Origin: SBBG01 sp033717875
GTDB lineage: Bacteria > Pseudomonadota > Gammaproteobacteria > Ga0077554 > Ga007554
NCBI GenBank assembly: GCA_033717875.1
Contig: JADDKJ010000007.1
Location: 1-64,000 of the forward strand
Reading direction: 5' to 3'
DNA length: 64,000 nucleotides
Shown here: piece by piece, positions 9,524-18,753 of the stretch
Layout: each line of letters starts with the position of its first letter
How positions within the stretch are numbered: position 1 is the first letter of the stretch
The notes under the pieces: generated by a model
Database searches by the model: none
Told to the model about the DNA's origin: nothing
Seen by the model: the letters and a program-made list of their open reading frames with translations, nothing else
Position numbers and translations under genes: made by a program

Positions 9524-10621
9524 TCAAAGGTATTGCCGCTGCTCGATGATCACACCTTGTTCCACGTGGAACATTCCGTGCTCCACAGCGTGCGGAATCT
9601 CGATCAAGGCCCTGTCGGTGGCCGTGATGATGATCTGGGCGCCGGACTCGCACAGCAATTCCATCAGCCTGGCGCGGTGCCTCACATCCAGTTCCGCCGG
9701 TAAATCGTCAATCAGAATCAGACACTGACGGGAGGTACGGTTCTTCAGCAGCGCGGCCTGGGCCAGGTACATGGCGCACATCAATAATTTTTGTTGTCCC
9801 CCGGAGGTGTGCTCATGGGCCGGTCGGCCGTCCGCCTCGACAATCACATCGGCACGATGAGGTCCTCTACTGGTGTGGCCGAGTGAGCGATCCCGCTCCA
9901 GTGAGCGGATCAGGGATGCGTGGTAGTCTTCTTCTTGCGCCCACCCAGGAAGGTAGCGTAGCGAAATATCATTCCTTTGCAGCAGTTTTTCGACAAATCC
10001 GGCAAACAAGGGCAAGAAATCGCGCAGGTAATTGCGCCGAAACTGATCTATCTGTTGCGCGGTTTCCGCCAGGGTCTTATCCCATACGTTCTCCGGCATC
10101 TGGCGGGCAGGCAGGCGTAACGAGGCATTACGCTGCCGCAATGCGCGGCAATATCGGCTCCATGCCGTCATGAAATCATGTTCCACGTGGAACACTCCCC
10201 AGTCCATAAAACGGCGGCGCAGCCGTGGTCCAAGGCTAAGAATCTTATGGCTGTCGGGAGTAATCAACAACAGGGGCAGATGACTGGCAAGGTCGGAGGT
10301 ACGGGTAACAGGCTGTCCTGCCACCTTCATGCGCATCTTGTCGGCTGACCAGGCAATCCCCACAGGGATGCACTGCTCTTTCTCGCCCGCAATCTGACCA
10401 AAAACCGTCAAACCACTGGCACCCCGGGTGATCACTTTCTGGAGCTGGGAAGAACGAAATGACTTTGCCCGCCCCAACAAGTAAATAGCTTCAAGCAGGC
10501 TGGTCTTGCCGCTGGCATTCAGACCACAAATGACATTCAAGGACGGGGCCAGCTCAATCCGTGCCTCGGCGATGTTGCGAATGTTTTGAATATGGAGACG
10601 GGCTAATGCCATGGAGGCCAA
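9524..10621 (-). CDS. recF: DNA recombination and repair protein RecF
   Basis: RecF is an SMC-like ATPase that helps load RecA at gaps. Visible are the Walker A NASGKTSLLEAIYLL (about residue 35), the ABC signature HTSGGQQKLL and the Walker B LILIDDLPAELD. Length (365 aa) is normal. It starts 12 bases after dnaN. Two perfect 16-bp parS palindromes lie inside the reading frame and encode FHVE each time, so the coding sequence has accommodated partition sites. Confidence 0.95.
   Translation of the reverse strand: MASMALARLHIQNIRNIAEARIELAPSLNVICGLNASGKTSLLEAIYLLGRAKSFRSSQLQKVITRGASGLTVFGQIAGEKEQCIPVGIAWSADKMRMKVAGQPVTRTSDLASHLPLLLITPDSHKILSLGPRLRRRFMDWGVFHVEHDFMTAWSRYCRALRQRNASLRLPARQMPENVWDKTLAETAQQIDQFRRNYLRDFLPLFAGFVEKLLQRNDISLRYLPGWAQEEDYHASLIRSLERDRSLGHTSRGPHRADVIVEADGRPAHEHTSGGQQKLLMCAMYLAQAALLKNRTSRQCLILIDDLPAELDVRHRARLMELLCESGAQIIITATDRALIEIPHAVEHGMFHVEQGVIIEQRQYL
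9558..9573. promoter_or_regulatory. parS site 1 (inside recF)
   Basis: TGTTCCACGTGGAACA is a perfect 16-bp palindrome and matches the ParB-binding parS sequence of pseudomonads and relatives. It lies within recF, about 4 kb from the likely origin, where parS sites are expected. Confidence 0.85.
10179..10194. promoter_or_regulatory. parS site 2 (inside recF)
   Basis: A second identical TGTTCCACGTGGAACA lies 621 bases from the first, also inside recF. Two identical 16-bp palindromes in one gene near dnaA are very unlikely by chance and support ParB loading here. Confidence 0.85.
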
Positions 10622-10633
10622 GGCTGTTGTGGA

Positions 10634-11734
10634 TCACAGCCGCATCGGCATCACGACATATTTGCAATTCTCTCCATCCGCAGGCTGGATGAGACAGCAG
10701 CTATTGGCGTCCGACAGTATCAGCCGCACCTGCGGCGTGGTGACGGCGGAAAGCGCATCGACGACATAGTTGACGTTGAAGCCTATTTCCAGCTTCTCGC
10801 CGTTGTAATCGACGGCCACCTCTTCCTCGGCCTCTTCCTGTTCCGGGTTGTGGGCAAAGATGCGCAGGCTTCCTTCAGTGAGCAGGAAACGGACACTACG
10901 GTATTTCTCGTTCGACAGAATCGAGGCGCGAACCAGGGCCTGCTTGAGCGTTTCCTTGTCGGCGATAACGATCTTGTCTCCTCCTTCCGGAACCACTCGC
11001 TGGTAATCGGGAAAACGTCCGTCGATCAGCTTGGAAGTGAAGCTCATCTCGGGCGACGAGAACTGGATATGGTTTGAGCCCAGTTGAATCCGCACCGGCC
11101 GGTCACTGTCCTCGAGCAGCCGCGTCAGCTCGTGTACGCCTTTGCGGGGCACGATGATTTGCTGGATTTCGTTGATCTCCACCTCGGCCGGAGCATCGCA
11201 GAGCGCCAGGCGGTGGCCGTCGGTGGCGACCGCGCGCACCCGGCCCGGCGACAGTTCCAGCAACAGGCCGTTCAGATAGTAGCGGATATCCTGTTGCGCC
11301 ATCGCAAAGTGGGTGCGGTCTATGAGCCTCTTCAGCGTGTTTTGGGCAATGGAAAACCCGGCGACTTCCTGGAAAGCGCCGATATTGGGGAAATCGCTGG
11401 CCGGCAGCGTTGCCAGAGTGAAACGGCTCTTTCCGGAGCGAATCACGGCGCGTTCGCCGTCGATTGTGATTTCGACCTGCGCCTGCTCAGGCAAGGTACG
11501 GCAGATATCCAGGAACTTTCGGGCTGGCAAAGTGGTTTCAGCGACGGACGAACCGTCAAAAAGCGCGTTCGTCACCATTTCGATCTCCAGATCGGTTGCC
11601 GTGAGCGAAAGCCCTTCCTTGCCGGTACGGACCAGAATATTGGAAAGAATCGGCAGGGTTTGCTTGCGTTCCACGACACCACATACCAGTTGCAGAGGTT
11701 TGAGCAGGTTTTCGCGCTGGATCGTGATCTTCAT
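10634..11734 (-). CDS. dnaN: DNA polymerase III beta sliding clamp
   Basis: DnaN forms the ring clamp that tethers polymerase III to DNA. The 366-residue product begins MKITIQRENLLKPLQLVCGVVERKQTLPILSN and ends YVVMPMRL, the canonical beta-clamp ends. It has three repeated clamp domains and normal length. It sits between dnaA (209-base gap) and recF. Confidence 0.97.
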   Translation of the reverse strand: MKITIQRENLLKPLQLVCGVVERKQTLPILSNILVRTGKEGLSLTATDLEIEMVTNALFDGSSVAETTLPARKFLDICRTLPEQAQVEITIDGERAVIRSGKSRFTLATLPASDFPNIGAFQEVAGFSIAQNTLKRLIDRTHFAMAQQDIRYYLNGLLLELSPGRVRAVATDGHRLALCDAPAEVEINEIQQIIVPRKGVHELTRLLEDSDRPVRIQLGSNHIQFSSPEMSFTSKLIDGRFPDYQRVVPEGGDKIVIADKETLKQALVRASILSNEKYRSVRFLLTEGSLRIFAHNPEQEEAEEEVAVDYNGEKLEIGFNVNYVVDALSAVTTPQVRLILSDANSCCLIQPADGENCKYVVMPMRL

Positions 11735-11943
11735 AATATTTACCTAAGAATATTTTCTAGTTATTGTTATAACTAGGCCCTGGATTTTCCTGAATTACTT
11801 TAAAAATTTAATAATAAACAATGTCTTAATAAGATTGAAACCATGTCATTAACCCGCGCTGGAAGGGTCTGGAATGCTGTGGAACGATTGTGAATAACTT
11901 TGGTTGCAAGGAAATTCATAAAAATATCCACAGTTTTTCCACA
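11735..11943. other. dnaA-dnaN intergenic region with DnaA boxes
   Basis: This is an AT-rich spacer (AAAATTTAATAATAAAC near 11803-11820) with a perfect DnaA box in reverse (TGTGAATAA, 11889-11897). Two one-mismatch boxes follow: ATATCCACA at 11924-11932 and TTTTCCACA at 11935-11943. It may be part of oriC or the dnaN promoter region. Confidence 0.55.
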
Positions 11944-13305
11944 TCAACTTGTCAGGGTTCTCAACAGGTTTGAATAGTCCTCGTTGATGTGGTTATCGCT
12001 ATCCCGTAATGCCACCACTTTCTTGCAGGCATGCAGTACCGTGGTATGGTCTCGGCCGCCAAAGGCGTTGCCGATCTCCGGCAGGCTGTGCCTGGTCAGT
12101 TCCTTGGCCAGCGCCATGGCCAGTTGGCGGGGGCGGGCCACGGAACGTGAGCGTCGTGGCGAGGTCAGGTCGGAGACGCGCACCTTGTAGTATTCTGCCA
12201 CGGTTTTTTGAATGTTTTCGATGGTTATCAGCCGTTCCTGTACCGCCAGCAGATCTTTGAGCGCCTCTTTGGCGAATTCCAGGGTGATGGGTTTGCCGGT
12301 GAAGCGGGCGTTGGCGATGACACGGCGTAGCGCGCCTTCCAGCTCGCGGACATTGGAGCGGATACGCTTGGCGACGAAAAAAGCGACTTCCCGGGACAGT
12401 TCATAGCCCGACTGGACGGCCTTGTTCATCAGAATCGCGACGCGGGTTTCCAGTTCCGGGGGTTCGATGTGGACCGTCAGCCCCCAGCCGAAACGCGACT
12501 TGAGCCGTTCTTCCAGACCATGGACCTCTTTCGGATAACGGTCGCAGGTCATGATGATCTGCCGCTGGCCCTCCATGAGGTAATTGAAAGTATGGAAGAA
12601 TTCTTCCTGGGAGCGGTCCTTGCCGGCGAAGAACTGGATGTCGTCGATGAGCAGGGCGTCCACCGAGCGGTAGTAACGCTTGAAGTCGTCGATGGAGTTG
12701 TGTTGCAGGGCTTTCACCATGTCGCCGACGAATTGCTCGGAGTGCAGATAGACGATCTTGGCGTTCGGCTTCTTGCCGACGATCAGATTGCCGATGGCGT
12801 GCATCAAATGAGTTTTGCCGAGGCCGACGCCGCCGTAGATGAACAGCGGGTTATAGGCGCCGCCCGGGTTCTCCGCGACTTGCAATGCCGCGGCGTGGGC
12901 CAACTGGTTGGATTTGCCGTTGACGAAGGCCTCGAAGGTGAATTCGGGTTTCAGGTTGCTGACGTGGTCGATATCCGCCGCTTCTTCTCTGGGTGTCGGG
13001 TGCAGCCTTTTTCTCAGGGCAGCGGGTTTGCTTGCGGGCGCGGGCGTTTTGGCCGTCTTTGAACTGCCGATTTCCAGGATCAGGCGCGGCGTCCCTGCTC
13101 CCTGGTCGAACTTGGCGAGGGTATCGGTGATCTGGCCACTGAAACGGCTGTTCACCCAGTCCAGAACGAACTGGTTGGGCGCCAGCAGGCGCAACGAGGA
13201 ATCTTCCTCGACGACGTGCAGCGGCCGTATCCAGGTGTTGAATTGTTGCGGGGTCAGCTCCCTTTCCAGTCGTTCCAGGCAGGCTTGCCATAACGAGGCA
13301 TTCAC
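11944..13305 (-). CDS. dnaA: chromosomal replication initiator DnaA
   Basis: DnaA is the AAA+ initiator that melts oriC. The 453 residues include an N-terminal DnaB-interaction domain ([19 protein letters not shown]), Walker [11 protein letters not shown] (about 155), Walker B LLIDDIQF, and the C-terminal box-binding helix [14 protein letters not shown] place the start at the GTG at 13305 because TAGGAGAT lies seven bases before it. The ATG at 13326 lies upstream of that site and would add seven residues foreign to the family. Confidence 0.97.
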   Translation of the reverse strand: MNASLWQACLERLERELTPQQFNTWIRPLHVVEEDSSLRLLAPNQFVLDWVNSRFSGQITDTLAKFDQGAGTPRLILEIGSSKTAKTPAPASKPAALRKRLHPTPREEAADIDHVSNLKPEFTFEAFVNGKSNQLAHAAALQVAENPGGAYNPLFIYGGVGLGKTHLMHAIGNLIVGKKPNAKIVYLHSEQFVGDMVKALQHNSIDDFKRYYRSVDALLIDDIQFFAGKDRSQEEFFHTFNYLMEGQRQIIMTCDRYPKEVHGLEERLKSRFGWGLTVHIEPPELETRVAILMNKAVQSGYELSREVAFFVAKRIRSNVRELEGALRRVIANARFTGKPITLEFAKEALKDLLAVQERLITIENIQKTVAEYYKVRVSDLTSPRRSRSVARPRQLAMALAKELTRHSLPEIGNAFGGRDHTTVLHACKKVVALRDSDNHINEDYSNLLRTLTS

Positions 13306-13530
13306 GGGCCAATCTCCTAAAAGCATCGTTGTTATGTCCGGCAGCCGAAAAAACGTGCCCCCTCGCCCTGATATTTCCCATGAGGAGAGGGCTTATTCGG
13401 TCCCGGTCGAAAATCGATGAAGAGCAGGAAGTGTATACCTGTTGGAAAAAGTTATCCACACCCGCGCTATAAAATAACTATTTGAAAATAAAACAATTTT
13501 CATAATTTGTTGTTTGTTAATGAAATTTTT
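13306..13530. other. candidate origin of replication upstream of dnaA
   Basis: A perfect DnaA box TTATCCACA at 13452-13460 abuts a very AT-rich tract (about 13466-13532, with runs such as CTATTTGAAAATAAAAC), the expected look of a DNA-unwinding element. The usual rpmH-rnpA partner is missing and a 16S rRNA methyltransferase gene lies beyond. Only one perfect box is visible, so the origin may be shared with the dnaA-dnaN gap. Confidence 0.55.
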
Positions 13531-14829
13531 TCAGGGGGCGGCTTTTTCCAGTGCAATGGCATAAAACCCGTCCGTGCCGTGACGGTGTGGATACAGGCGC
13601 AGCGCCCCGTCCGCAGCCCAGGCGCCGGGGATCTGGATGTGGCGCCGCGCCAGGATCTCCTGCGCGGGCAGCACCTGAAACTCCGGGTGCCGGGCAAGAA
13701 AATCGCCCACGATGTCCTCATTTTCTTCCCGCAGCAGGCTGCATGTGGCATAGACCAGACGGCCGCCGGGTTTGACCAGGGCGGCGGCGGCGGTGAGGAT
13801 GCGCTGCTGGGTGGCGGTGATGTCCGCCAGATTCAGTGTGCGCCACTTGATGTCGGGGTTGCGCCGCAGCGTGCCGGTGCCGCTGCACGGAGCATCGACC
13901 AATACCCGGTCGATCTTGCCGTAGAGGCGTTGTACACGGGTGTCGCGCTCGTGGCCGATGGCGACGGCGCGCACCGTGTCGAGGCCGGCCCGTTTGAGGC
14001 GGGGTTTGAGTTCTTCCAGGCGTTTTTGCGCGATGTCGAAAGCGTACAGCGTGCCGCTGTTGGCCATCAGCGCACCCAGGTGCAGCGTCTTGCCGCCGGC
14101 GCCGGCGCAGAAATCAGCAACCATTTCGCGGCGCCTGGGTTCCAGCAGCAGGCCCAGGAGTTGGCTACCCTCGTCCTGCACCTCGAAGAGACCTTCCTTG
14201 AAAGCGGCGCTGGTGAACAGCGGAAGACGTTCGCGCCGCCGCAGACCCACCGGCGACCAAGGCGTCGGCTCGGCGGGAAAACCCTCTCCGGCCAGGCGCT
14301 GCGCCACCGCGTCACGGTCGGCCTTGAGGGTGTTGACGCGCAAGTCGAGCGGGGCAGGCTGGTTGAGGGCGTCGGCCAGCGCCACGGTTTCGCTTTCCCC
14401 GAGCTGAGCGAGCAGGCGTTCCAGCAGCCAGTCCGGCAGGTCAGTGCGCACCGCGAGCGGCAGGGTGGTCTTGTCCAGGGTACGCGTCCGCGCCGCCAGG
14501 CCGTTGGCATCGCCGGCAAAACCCACCTCCGTCAGCGCCCGTGCGCTCCAGCCTTGGATGGCAAGCAAATAGACGGCGACCAAGGTATCGCTGGAGGCGT
14601 TCTCTCCCGCCAGGTATTCCAGAAAACGCCGGCGCCGTAAACAGCCATAAACCGTCTCGGCGACAAAGCCGCGGTCGCGTACACCCATGGCCTTTTGCTG
14701 ACGGAAGTAGGTCTCCATGTGCTTGTCGGCGGGTTTTTCGCTGTGGCGGATGATGAGGCCCAGCAGCCCGGCGGCTTGGCGGAATTGCGCACCACGGTGC
14801 GCGGGAGATGGGTTTTCTGCTTTTTTCAT
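13531..14829 (-). CDS. RsmB/NOP2 family RNA (cytosine-5) methyltransferase
   Basis: This is a SAM-dependent methyltransferase of the RsmB/Sun class that modifies rRNA cytosine C5. The 432 residues have the SAM motif VADFCAGAGGKTLHLG (about 240), the VLVDAPCSGTGTLRRNPD loop with the PCxGxG cysteine, and the second cysteine in YATCSLL. The start is the ATG at 14829, which overlaps the upstream stop (ATGA). The protein begins MKKAENPSPAHRG; the longer frame is a shadow. It forms an operon with the M42-like peptidase and ArsC-like genes. Its position next to the origin is unusual. Confidence 0.85.
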   Translation of the reverse strand: MKKAENPSPAHRGAQFRQAAGLLGLIIRHSEKPADKHMETYFRQQKAMGVRDRGFVAETVYGCLRRRRFLEYLAGENASSDTLVAVYLLAIQGWSARALTEVGFAGDANGLAARTRTLDKTTLPLAVRTDLPDWLLERLLAQLGESETVALADALNQPAPLDLRVNTLKADRDAVAQRLAGEGFPAEPTPWSPVGLRRRERLPLFTSAAFKEGLFEVQDEGSQLLGLLLEPRRREMVADFCAGAGGKTLHLGALMANSGTLYAFDIAQKRLEELKPRLKRAGLDTVRAVAIGHERDTRVQRLYGKIDRVLVDAPCSGTGTLRRNPDIKWRTLNLADITATQQRILTAAAALVKPGGRLVYATCSLLREENEDIVGDFLARHPEFQVLPAQEILARRHIQIPGAWAADGALRLYPHRHGTDGFYAIALEKAAP

Positions 14830-15995
14830 AGTAGCCTTCGATAATGGCGCAGGTTCTTGCGGAATGTCTGGCGTTGTTTGTTCCACGGTTCGGCCCACGG
14901 CAGACCCGGTTTGAGCAGCGCCCGGCACAGCGCCAGCTCGCCCGCGATATCCTCCAGGTGCACGAATTCGGGGGCCGGGCCGTCGGGCCGGAAGCAGTCC
15001 GGGCCACCTTCGAAGCCCTGGTTGTGGTAGTTGCCGAGCGGTACGGAAAGACCGATGGCGTTGAAACCATACACCGTCGCCGCAGTGGCCTCACAGGTGC
15101 CGCCATCCATGATGCGGCGCTGATGGCGACCGGGCAGGGTTTGTTCGGCGATATCCGCCAGCACTTTCAGACCGCCGGGCTGGAACACCGTGCGCCGGTC
15201 GCCCAATCGCACCACCGGACCCTTGCCGACCACCGCGCCCGGCAGCGTTCGCGACGCTTCCAGACTGACGCACACCACCGGCCGCCGCCCCCGGCTTTGG
15301 TCCAGCCAGCCCAGCTCGAAGTGGCCGATGGCGCCGATGAAGCCCACTTCCTCGGCGCGCGTCAGCAGGCCGAGGAAGGGCGGGCTGGCGGCGCGCTGGT
15401 GGCGGAAAAATTCCTGGGCCATGGCGGCGATGGCGAACACCCCCACCAGATCGTCGGCGGCTTTGGTATACAACCGCTGGCCGCTGCGCCACACCGGCGC
15501 GCGAAACTGGAAACCGCCATAGAACGTCTTCGCGGGGCGTTCCAGCGGCGTATCCAGACGCACCTCGGCGCTGTCGATGGTGCGCTTCGAGGCGGTGAGC
15601 TTGACGTTGGCGAGCGTGCCCGATCCCGCCCAGCCGTTCTTGTCGGCGAGCCATACCCGCGCCCCGGCAAGATGCTTAACCGGCGCGCCGCCGTGCCACT
15701 GTATCTTGAGCCGGCGCGAGGCCAGCCATTCCACGCCGTGAAAGCCGGGATGATCCATGTGGGCGATGAACACCCGCAACGGCTCGGCGCTCTTTTCCCG
15801 CGCCAGACCCAGATATTCCTTGCGCGAGCCGACGCCCACCACGAGGTTGCCCAGCGGGTCGGCGAAAAACGGCACCTTCGCTTCCTCCAGCGCCCGGCCG
15901 ACGGTGGCGATGACATGCTCCTCGCGGAACGGCGCGGTGGGTTGGGCGAGGATATCGAGTAGCAGTTGGTATTGGTGGTCGTTCATGAATGTCAC
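14826..15995 (-). CDS. M42/M20-like metallopeptidase family protein
   Basis: This 389-residue protein resembles M42/M20 aminopeptidases. Metal-ligand motifs visible are IAHMDHPGFHG (about 75-84), ADDLVGVFA (about 175), RAEEVGFIGA (about 208) and SLEASR. A late His occurs in GNYHNQGFEGG. The GTG at 15995 overlaps the ArsC-like stop and has GGAG five bases before it; an ATG nine bases downstream is an alternative. Substrate is unknown. It lies in an operon with the rRNA methyltransferase. Confidence 0.75.
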   Translation of the reverse strand: MTFMNDHQYQLLLDILAQPTAPFREEHVIATVGRALEEAKVPFFADPLGNLVVGVGSRKEYLGLAREKSAEPLRVFIAHMDHPGFHGVEWLASRRLKIQWHGGAPVKHLAGARVWLADKNGWAGSGTLANVKLTASKRTIDSAEVRLDTPLERPAKTFYGGFQFRAPVWRSGQRLYTKAADDLVGVFAIAAMAQEFFRHQRAASPPFLGLLTRAEEVGFIGAIGHFELGWLDQSRGRRPVVCVSLEASRTLPGAVVGKGPVVRLGDRRTVFQPGGLKVLADIAEQTLPGRHQRRIMDGGTCEATAATVYGFNAIGLSVPLGNYHNQGFEGGPDCFRPDGPAPEFVHLEDIAGELALCRALLKPGLPWAEPWNKQRQTFRKNLRHYRRLL

Positions 15996-16345
15996 AGAAT
16001 CTCCAGCACCCGCTCCGGCGGCCGGCCCAGGGCGGCCTGGCCGTTGGCAAGGACGATGGGCCGCTCGATGAGGGTGGGGTGTTCGATCATGGCCGCGATC
16101 AGTTCATCGCGGCTGAGATCGGGATCATCCAGCCCGACTTCCTTATAGATCGCCTCTTTGGTGCGCATCAGCTCGCGCGGTGACATGCCAAGCAGGGAAA
16201 GGATCTTCTTCAGTTGCGTCTTGCCGGGCGGATTTTTCAAGTAGTCGATGATGGCGGGTTCGATGCCCTGATCCCGCAAAAGCTGGAGCGTTTCACGCGA
16301 TTTGCTACAATGCGGATTGTGATAGAGGGTGATGCCGGTGCGCAT
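15992..16345 (-). CDS. arsenate reductase (glutaredoxin-type) family protein
   Basis: The 117-residue ArsC/YfgD-like protein has a thioredoxin fold with the catalytic Cys in YHNPHCSKSRETLQLL (Cys near residue 12) and the downstream basic residues in TLIERPIVL (Arg of the anion site). True arsenate reduction is uncertain because no other ars genes are near; the YfgD branch has unclear function. The ATG at 16345 has a GAAGGG site. It is the first gene of the run with the peptidase and methyltransferase. Confidence 0.82.
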   Translation of the reverse strand: MRTGITLYHNPHCSKSRETLQLLRDQGIEPAIIDYLKNPPGKTQLKKILSLLGMSPRELMRTKEAIYKEVGLDDPDLSRDELIAAMIEHPTLIERPIVLANGQAALGRPPERVLEIL

Positions 16346-16406
16346 GGGAAGGCCCTTCAAATTTGGAAGCACTCCTCATTCTATCAGGCGAGCGGGAATT
16401 ACGGTC

Positions 16407-16790
16407 ATGAGCAAGAACAGCAATTACAACGTCAGGGTCGAAGCGGAGTCATTCTTCATCGCCGAACAGTCAGCGCCCGAACAAGACCAGTATGCCTTCG
16501 CCTACCGCATCACTATCCGCAACGCCGGGGCGGTGCCGGCCAAGCTTTTGACCAGACACTGGATCATCACCGACGCCAACGGCAAGATTCAGGAAGTGCG
16601 CGGCGAGGGCGTGGTGGGCGAACAGCCGCATCTCCAGCCGGGCGAGTCGTTCCAGTACACCAGCGGCGCGGTCATCGAAACCCCGGTCGGCACCATGCAG
16701 GGCAGTTATCAGATGATCGCCGACGACGGCGCGCGCTTCGATGCGGAGATTCCCACGTTTACGCTTGCCGTGCCGCGGATATTGCACTGA
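16407..16790 (+). CDS. apaG: ApaG family protein (Co2+/Mg2+ efflux-associated)
   Basis: The 127-residue single-domain beta-sandwich carries the ApaG hallmarks: YRITIRNAG, the HWIITDANG turn, the VRGEGVVGEQP loop, and the GTMQGSYQM strand. The exact biochemical role of ApaG is not settled. The start was chosen at MSKNSNYNVRVEAESFF, the family N-terminus. It stands alone on the plus strand and converges on the glycerate kinase gene two bases away. Confidence 0.92.
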   Translation: MSKNSNYNVRVEAESFFIAEQSAPEQDQYAFAYRITIRNAGAVPAKLLTRHWIITDANGKIQEVRGEGVVGEQPHLQPGESFQYTSGAVIETPVGTMQGSYQMIADDGARFDAEIPTFTLAVPRILH

Positions 16791-16792
16791 CT

Positions 16793-17971
16793 TCAGGAAG
16801 ATCCGGTTTTTCCGCGAGGCGGCGTCCGCATCTTTTTGCCGATCAGGAGCAAACGGATGACCCGCTCGGCGGCATTTTCCAGGTGTTGGCGGGATAAGCG
16901 TATCGCTTCGGCGAGATCCATGTCGCGCGCCGCCGCGCTGGCCAGGCCATCGATGCCCTGGTCGAACAGTTTTCGCGCATCGTCGGCCAGCCCGCCACCG
17001 ATCGCAACCACGGGCACCTTGTGGCGTCGTGCCGCTTTGGCAACGCCCGCGGGTGTCTTGCCGAAAGCCGTCTGGAAATCGACCCGTCCCTCGCCGGTGA
17101 TCACAAGGTCCGCGCCCTTCAGGTGCTGATTCAAGCGCGTGGCTTCAACGACCAGATCAATCCCGCTTTTGAGCCTGGCCCGCGTAAAGGCCACCAGCCC
17201 CGCACCCAATCCCCCTGCCGCGCCGGCGCCGCGCAGCTTGGCGACATCGATACCCAGCTCCGCCTTGATCACAGCGGCAAAGTGTTTCAGATTGTCGTCC
17301 AAAGTCCGCACCATGGGCGGTGTCGCCCCCTTTTGCGGTCCGAACACACGCGCCGCGCCGTTGCGGCCGCACAATGGGTTATCGACATCCGAGGCGATGA
17401 TGATCCGCGTGTCCTTGATTCTCTTGTCCAGCCCGGTCATATCGATCCTGGCAATGGCGTTCAACGAACCACCACCCGCAAATCGTGCGATGGGCAAGCC
17501 ATCTTTTCCCAGCAATTTCACGCCCAGCGCCTGCGCCATACCGGCGCCGCCGTCCACGGTCGCCGAGCCGCCAATGCCGATGATGATGGACTTCGCCCCC
17601 TGTTTCAGGGCATCGATAATCAATTCACCCGTGCCAAACGTTGTCGTCTTCAATGGATCGCGATCGGCTTTAGGCACCAATGGCAACCCCGAAGCCTGCG
17701 CCATTTCAATAACCGCGGTCACTCCGTCCCCGAGCATCCCGTAGCGGGCGATGACCGGAATACCCAAAGGTCCCGTTACTTTTTTCTTGAGGATTTTTCC
17801 GCCAGTGGCGTCCACCAGGGATTGCACGGTACCTTCGCCGCCATCGGCCATCGGCACTTTGATGCATTCAGCACGGGGCAATACCCGTTTGATACCCTTT
17901 TCAATCGCCGTGGCCACTTCCAGCGAGGTCAGGTTTTCCTTGAACGAATCGGGCGCGATGACGATCTTCAT
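16793..17971 (-). CDS. glycerate kinase (GlxK/GarK type)
   Basis: It phosphorylates glycerate, most often at the 2-position in this family, feeding lower glycolysis. The 392-residue product begins MKIVIAPDSFKENLTS, contains PMADGGEGTV near 45 and IGIGGSATVDGGAGMAQALG near 130, and has the C-terminal TGEGRVDFQTAFGKTP. The ATG at 17971 gives the family N-terminus; the frame continues 16 codons upstream as a shadow. No other glyoxylate genes are adjacent. Confidence 0.92.
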   Translation of the reverse strand: MKIVIAPDSFKENLTSLEVATAIEKGIKRVLPRAECIKVPMADGGEGTVQSLVDATGGKILKKKVTGPLGIPVIARYGMLGDGVTAVIEMAQASGLPLVPKADRDPLKTTTFGTGELIIDALKQGAKSIIIGIGGSATVDGGAGMAQALGVKLLGKDGLPIARFAGGGSLNAIARIDMTGLDKRIKDTRIIIASDVDNPLCGRNGAARVFGPQKGATPPMVRTLDDNLKHFAAVIKAELGIDVAKLRGAGAAGGLGAGLVAFTRARLKSGIDLVVEATRLNQHLKGADLVITGEGRVDFQTAFGKTPAGVAKAARRHKVPVVAIGGGLADDARKLFDQGIDGLASAAARDMDLAEAIRLSRQHLENAAERVIRLLLIGKKMRTPPRGKTGSS

Positions 17972-18036
17972 TCTTCTTATATTCCCAGAAAGCGTTGGAT
18001 CAAGCGGTGACTCGTCCAAGTCAGCGACGCCTGCCG

Positions 18037-18138
18037 CTACTCCGACTCCAGCAGCATCAATGGCGTGCAGGCTTTGGTCAGCAGAACCAGGCAGACGGTG
18101 AAGGAAGATAAAAAGACGATAAGGCGTTCGAATTCCAT
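18037..18138 (-). CDS. small single-span membrane protein, 33 aa
   Basis: A strong GGGAGGAG ribosome binding site precedes the ATG at 18138. The product starts MEFERLIVFLSSFTVCLVLL: a short charged N-terminus and one hydrophobic helix, ending LLESE. It is a plausible small membrane protein of unknown function. The gene lies between a MITE copy and glycerate kinase on the same strand. Confidence 0.5.
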   Translation of the reverse strand: MEFERLIVFLSSFTVCLVLLTKACTPLMLLESE

Positions 18139-18167
18139 ACCACTCCTCCCATGAAGATTCCCCATTA

Positions 18168-18307
18168 GGGCACCTCTAAAAATCCGCTGAAGCCGCGATG
18201 GCGGCGTTGGAAATGTGCTCAAAATGCTCATGTACTCCGTGTACACTCCGCTTTTTCGCACATTTCCGCCTTGCCCTCGCGTCTTGATCGAATTTTTAGA
18301 GGTGCCC
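18168..18307. mobile_element. MITE copy 1, 140 bp
   Basis: Terminal inverted repeats GGGCACCTCTAAAAAT/ATTTTTAGAGGTGCCC enclose a partly palindromic core. Flanks are ATTA and ATCA, a near match to the four-base target duplication seen at other copies. It has no transposase of its own and would need a transposase acting in trans. Near-identical copies lie at 32720-32858 and 61113-61252. Confidence 0.88.
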
Positions 18308-18337
18308 ATCATTGAGACCATCCCGAAAGAGGCGCGT

Positions 18338-18748
18338 TCAGTCCGTCGATAGCCGCTGCGCCAGCGACTGGACAAGCCGCCTCGTATCCACTGCGCGGGC
18401 ACGACCGAGACGCCGCGCAGTGGCCCAGACCGGGTCGGGAAAGTGCGCATCGTCGGCGAAGCGCGGGATGACATGCCAATGCAGGTGCGGCACCTGATTG
18501 CCCAGGGATGCGAGATTGATTTTGTCCGGTTGCAGCGCTTCGCGCAAGACCTCTTCCACGACGAACACCACCGACATGAGTTCCTGCCGTTCGGCGGGAG
18601 CAAGATCGGTCATCTCCTTGACGTGATTCTGCCAGATGACGCGGCAGAACCCGGCGTAGGCGGGGTCATCGACCAGGATGATGCGGCAGCGCTCGTTGCG
18701 CCACAGCACGGTTTCCTGCGGGGGATGGCAGAGGGGACAAAGGGACAT
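18338..18748 (-). CDS. HIT family protein
   Basis: The histidine-triad nucleotide hydrolase/transferase fold is shown by HLHWHVIPR (about residue 90) in a 136-residue protein that begins MSLCPLCHPPQETVLW. An N-terminal CxxC (residues 4 and 7) may bind zinc. The ATG at 18748 gives the family length. It follows the iron ABC permease by five bases, taking the position where the transporter ATPase might be expected, but it has no ATPase motif. Confidence 0.88.
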   Translation of the reverse strand: MSLCPLCHPPQETVLWRNERCRIILVDDPAYAGFCRVIWQNHVKEMTDLAPAERQELMSVVFVVEEVLREALQPDKINLASLGNQVPHLHWHVIPRFADDAHFPDPVWATARRLGRARAVDTRRLVQSLAQRLSTD

Positions 18749-18753
18749 GGTGC

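Noticed and set aside
18037..18603. Long minus-strand frame through MITE copy 1
   Set aside because: It is made of MITE sequence and the antisense of the HIT gene; only the last 33 codons have a ribosome binding site.
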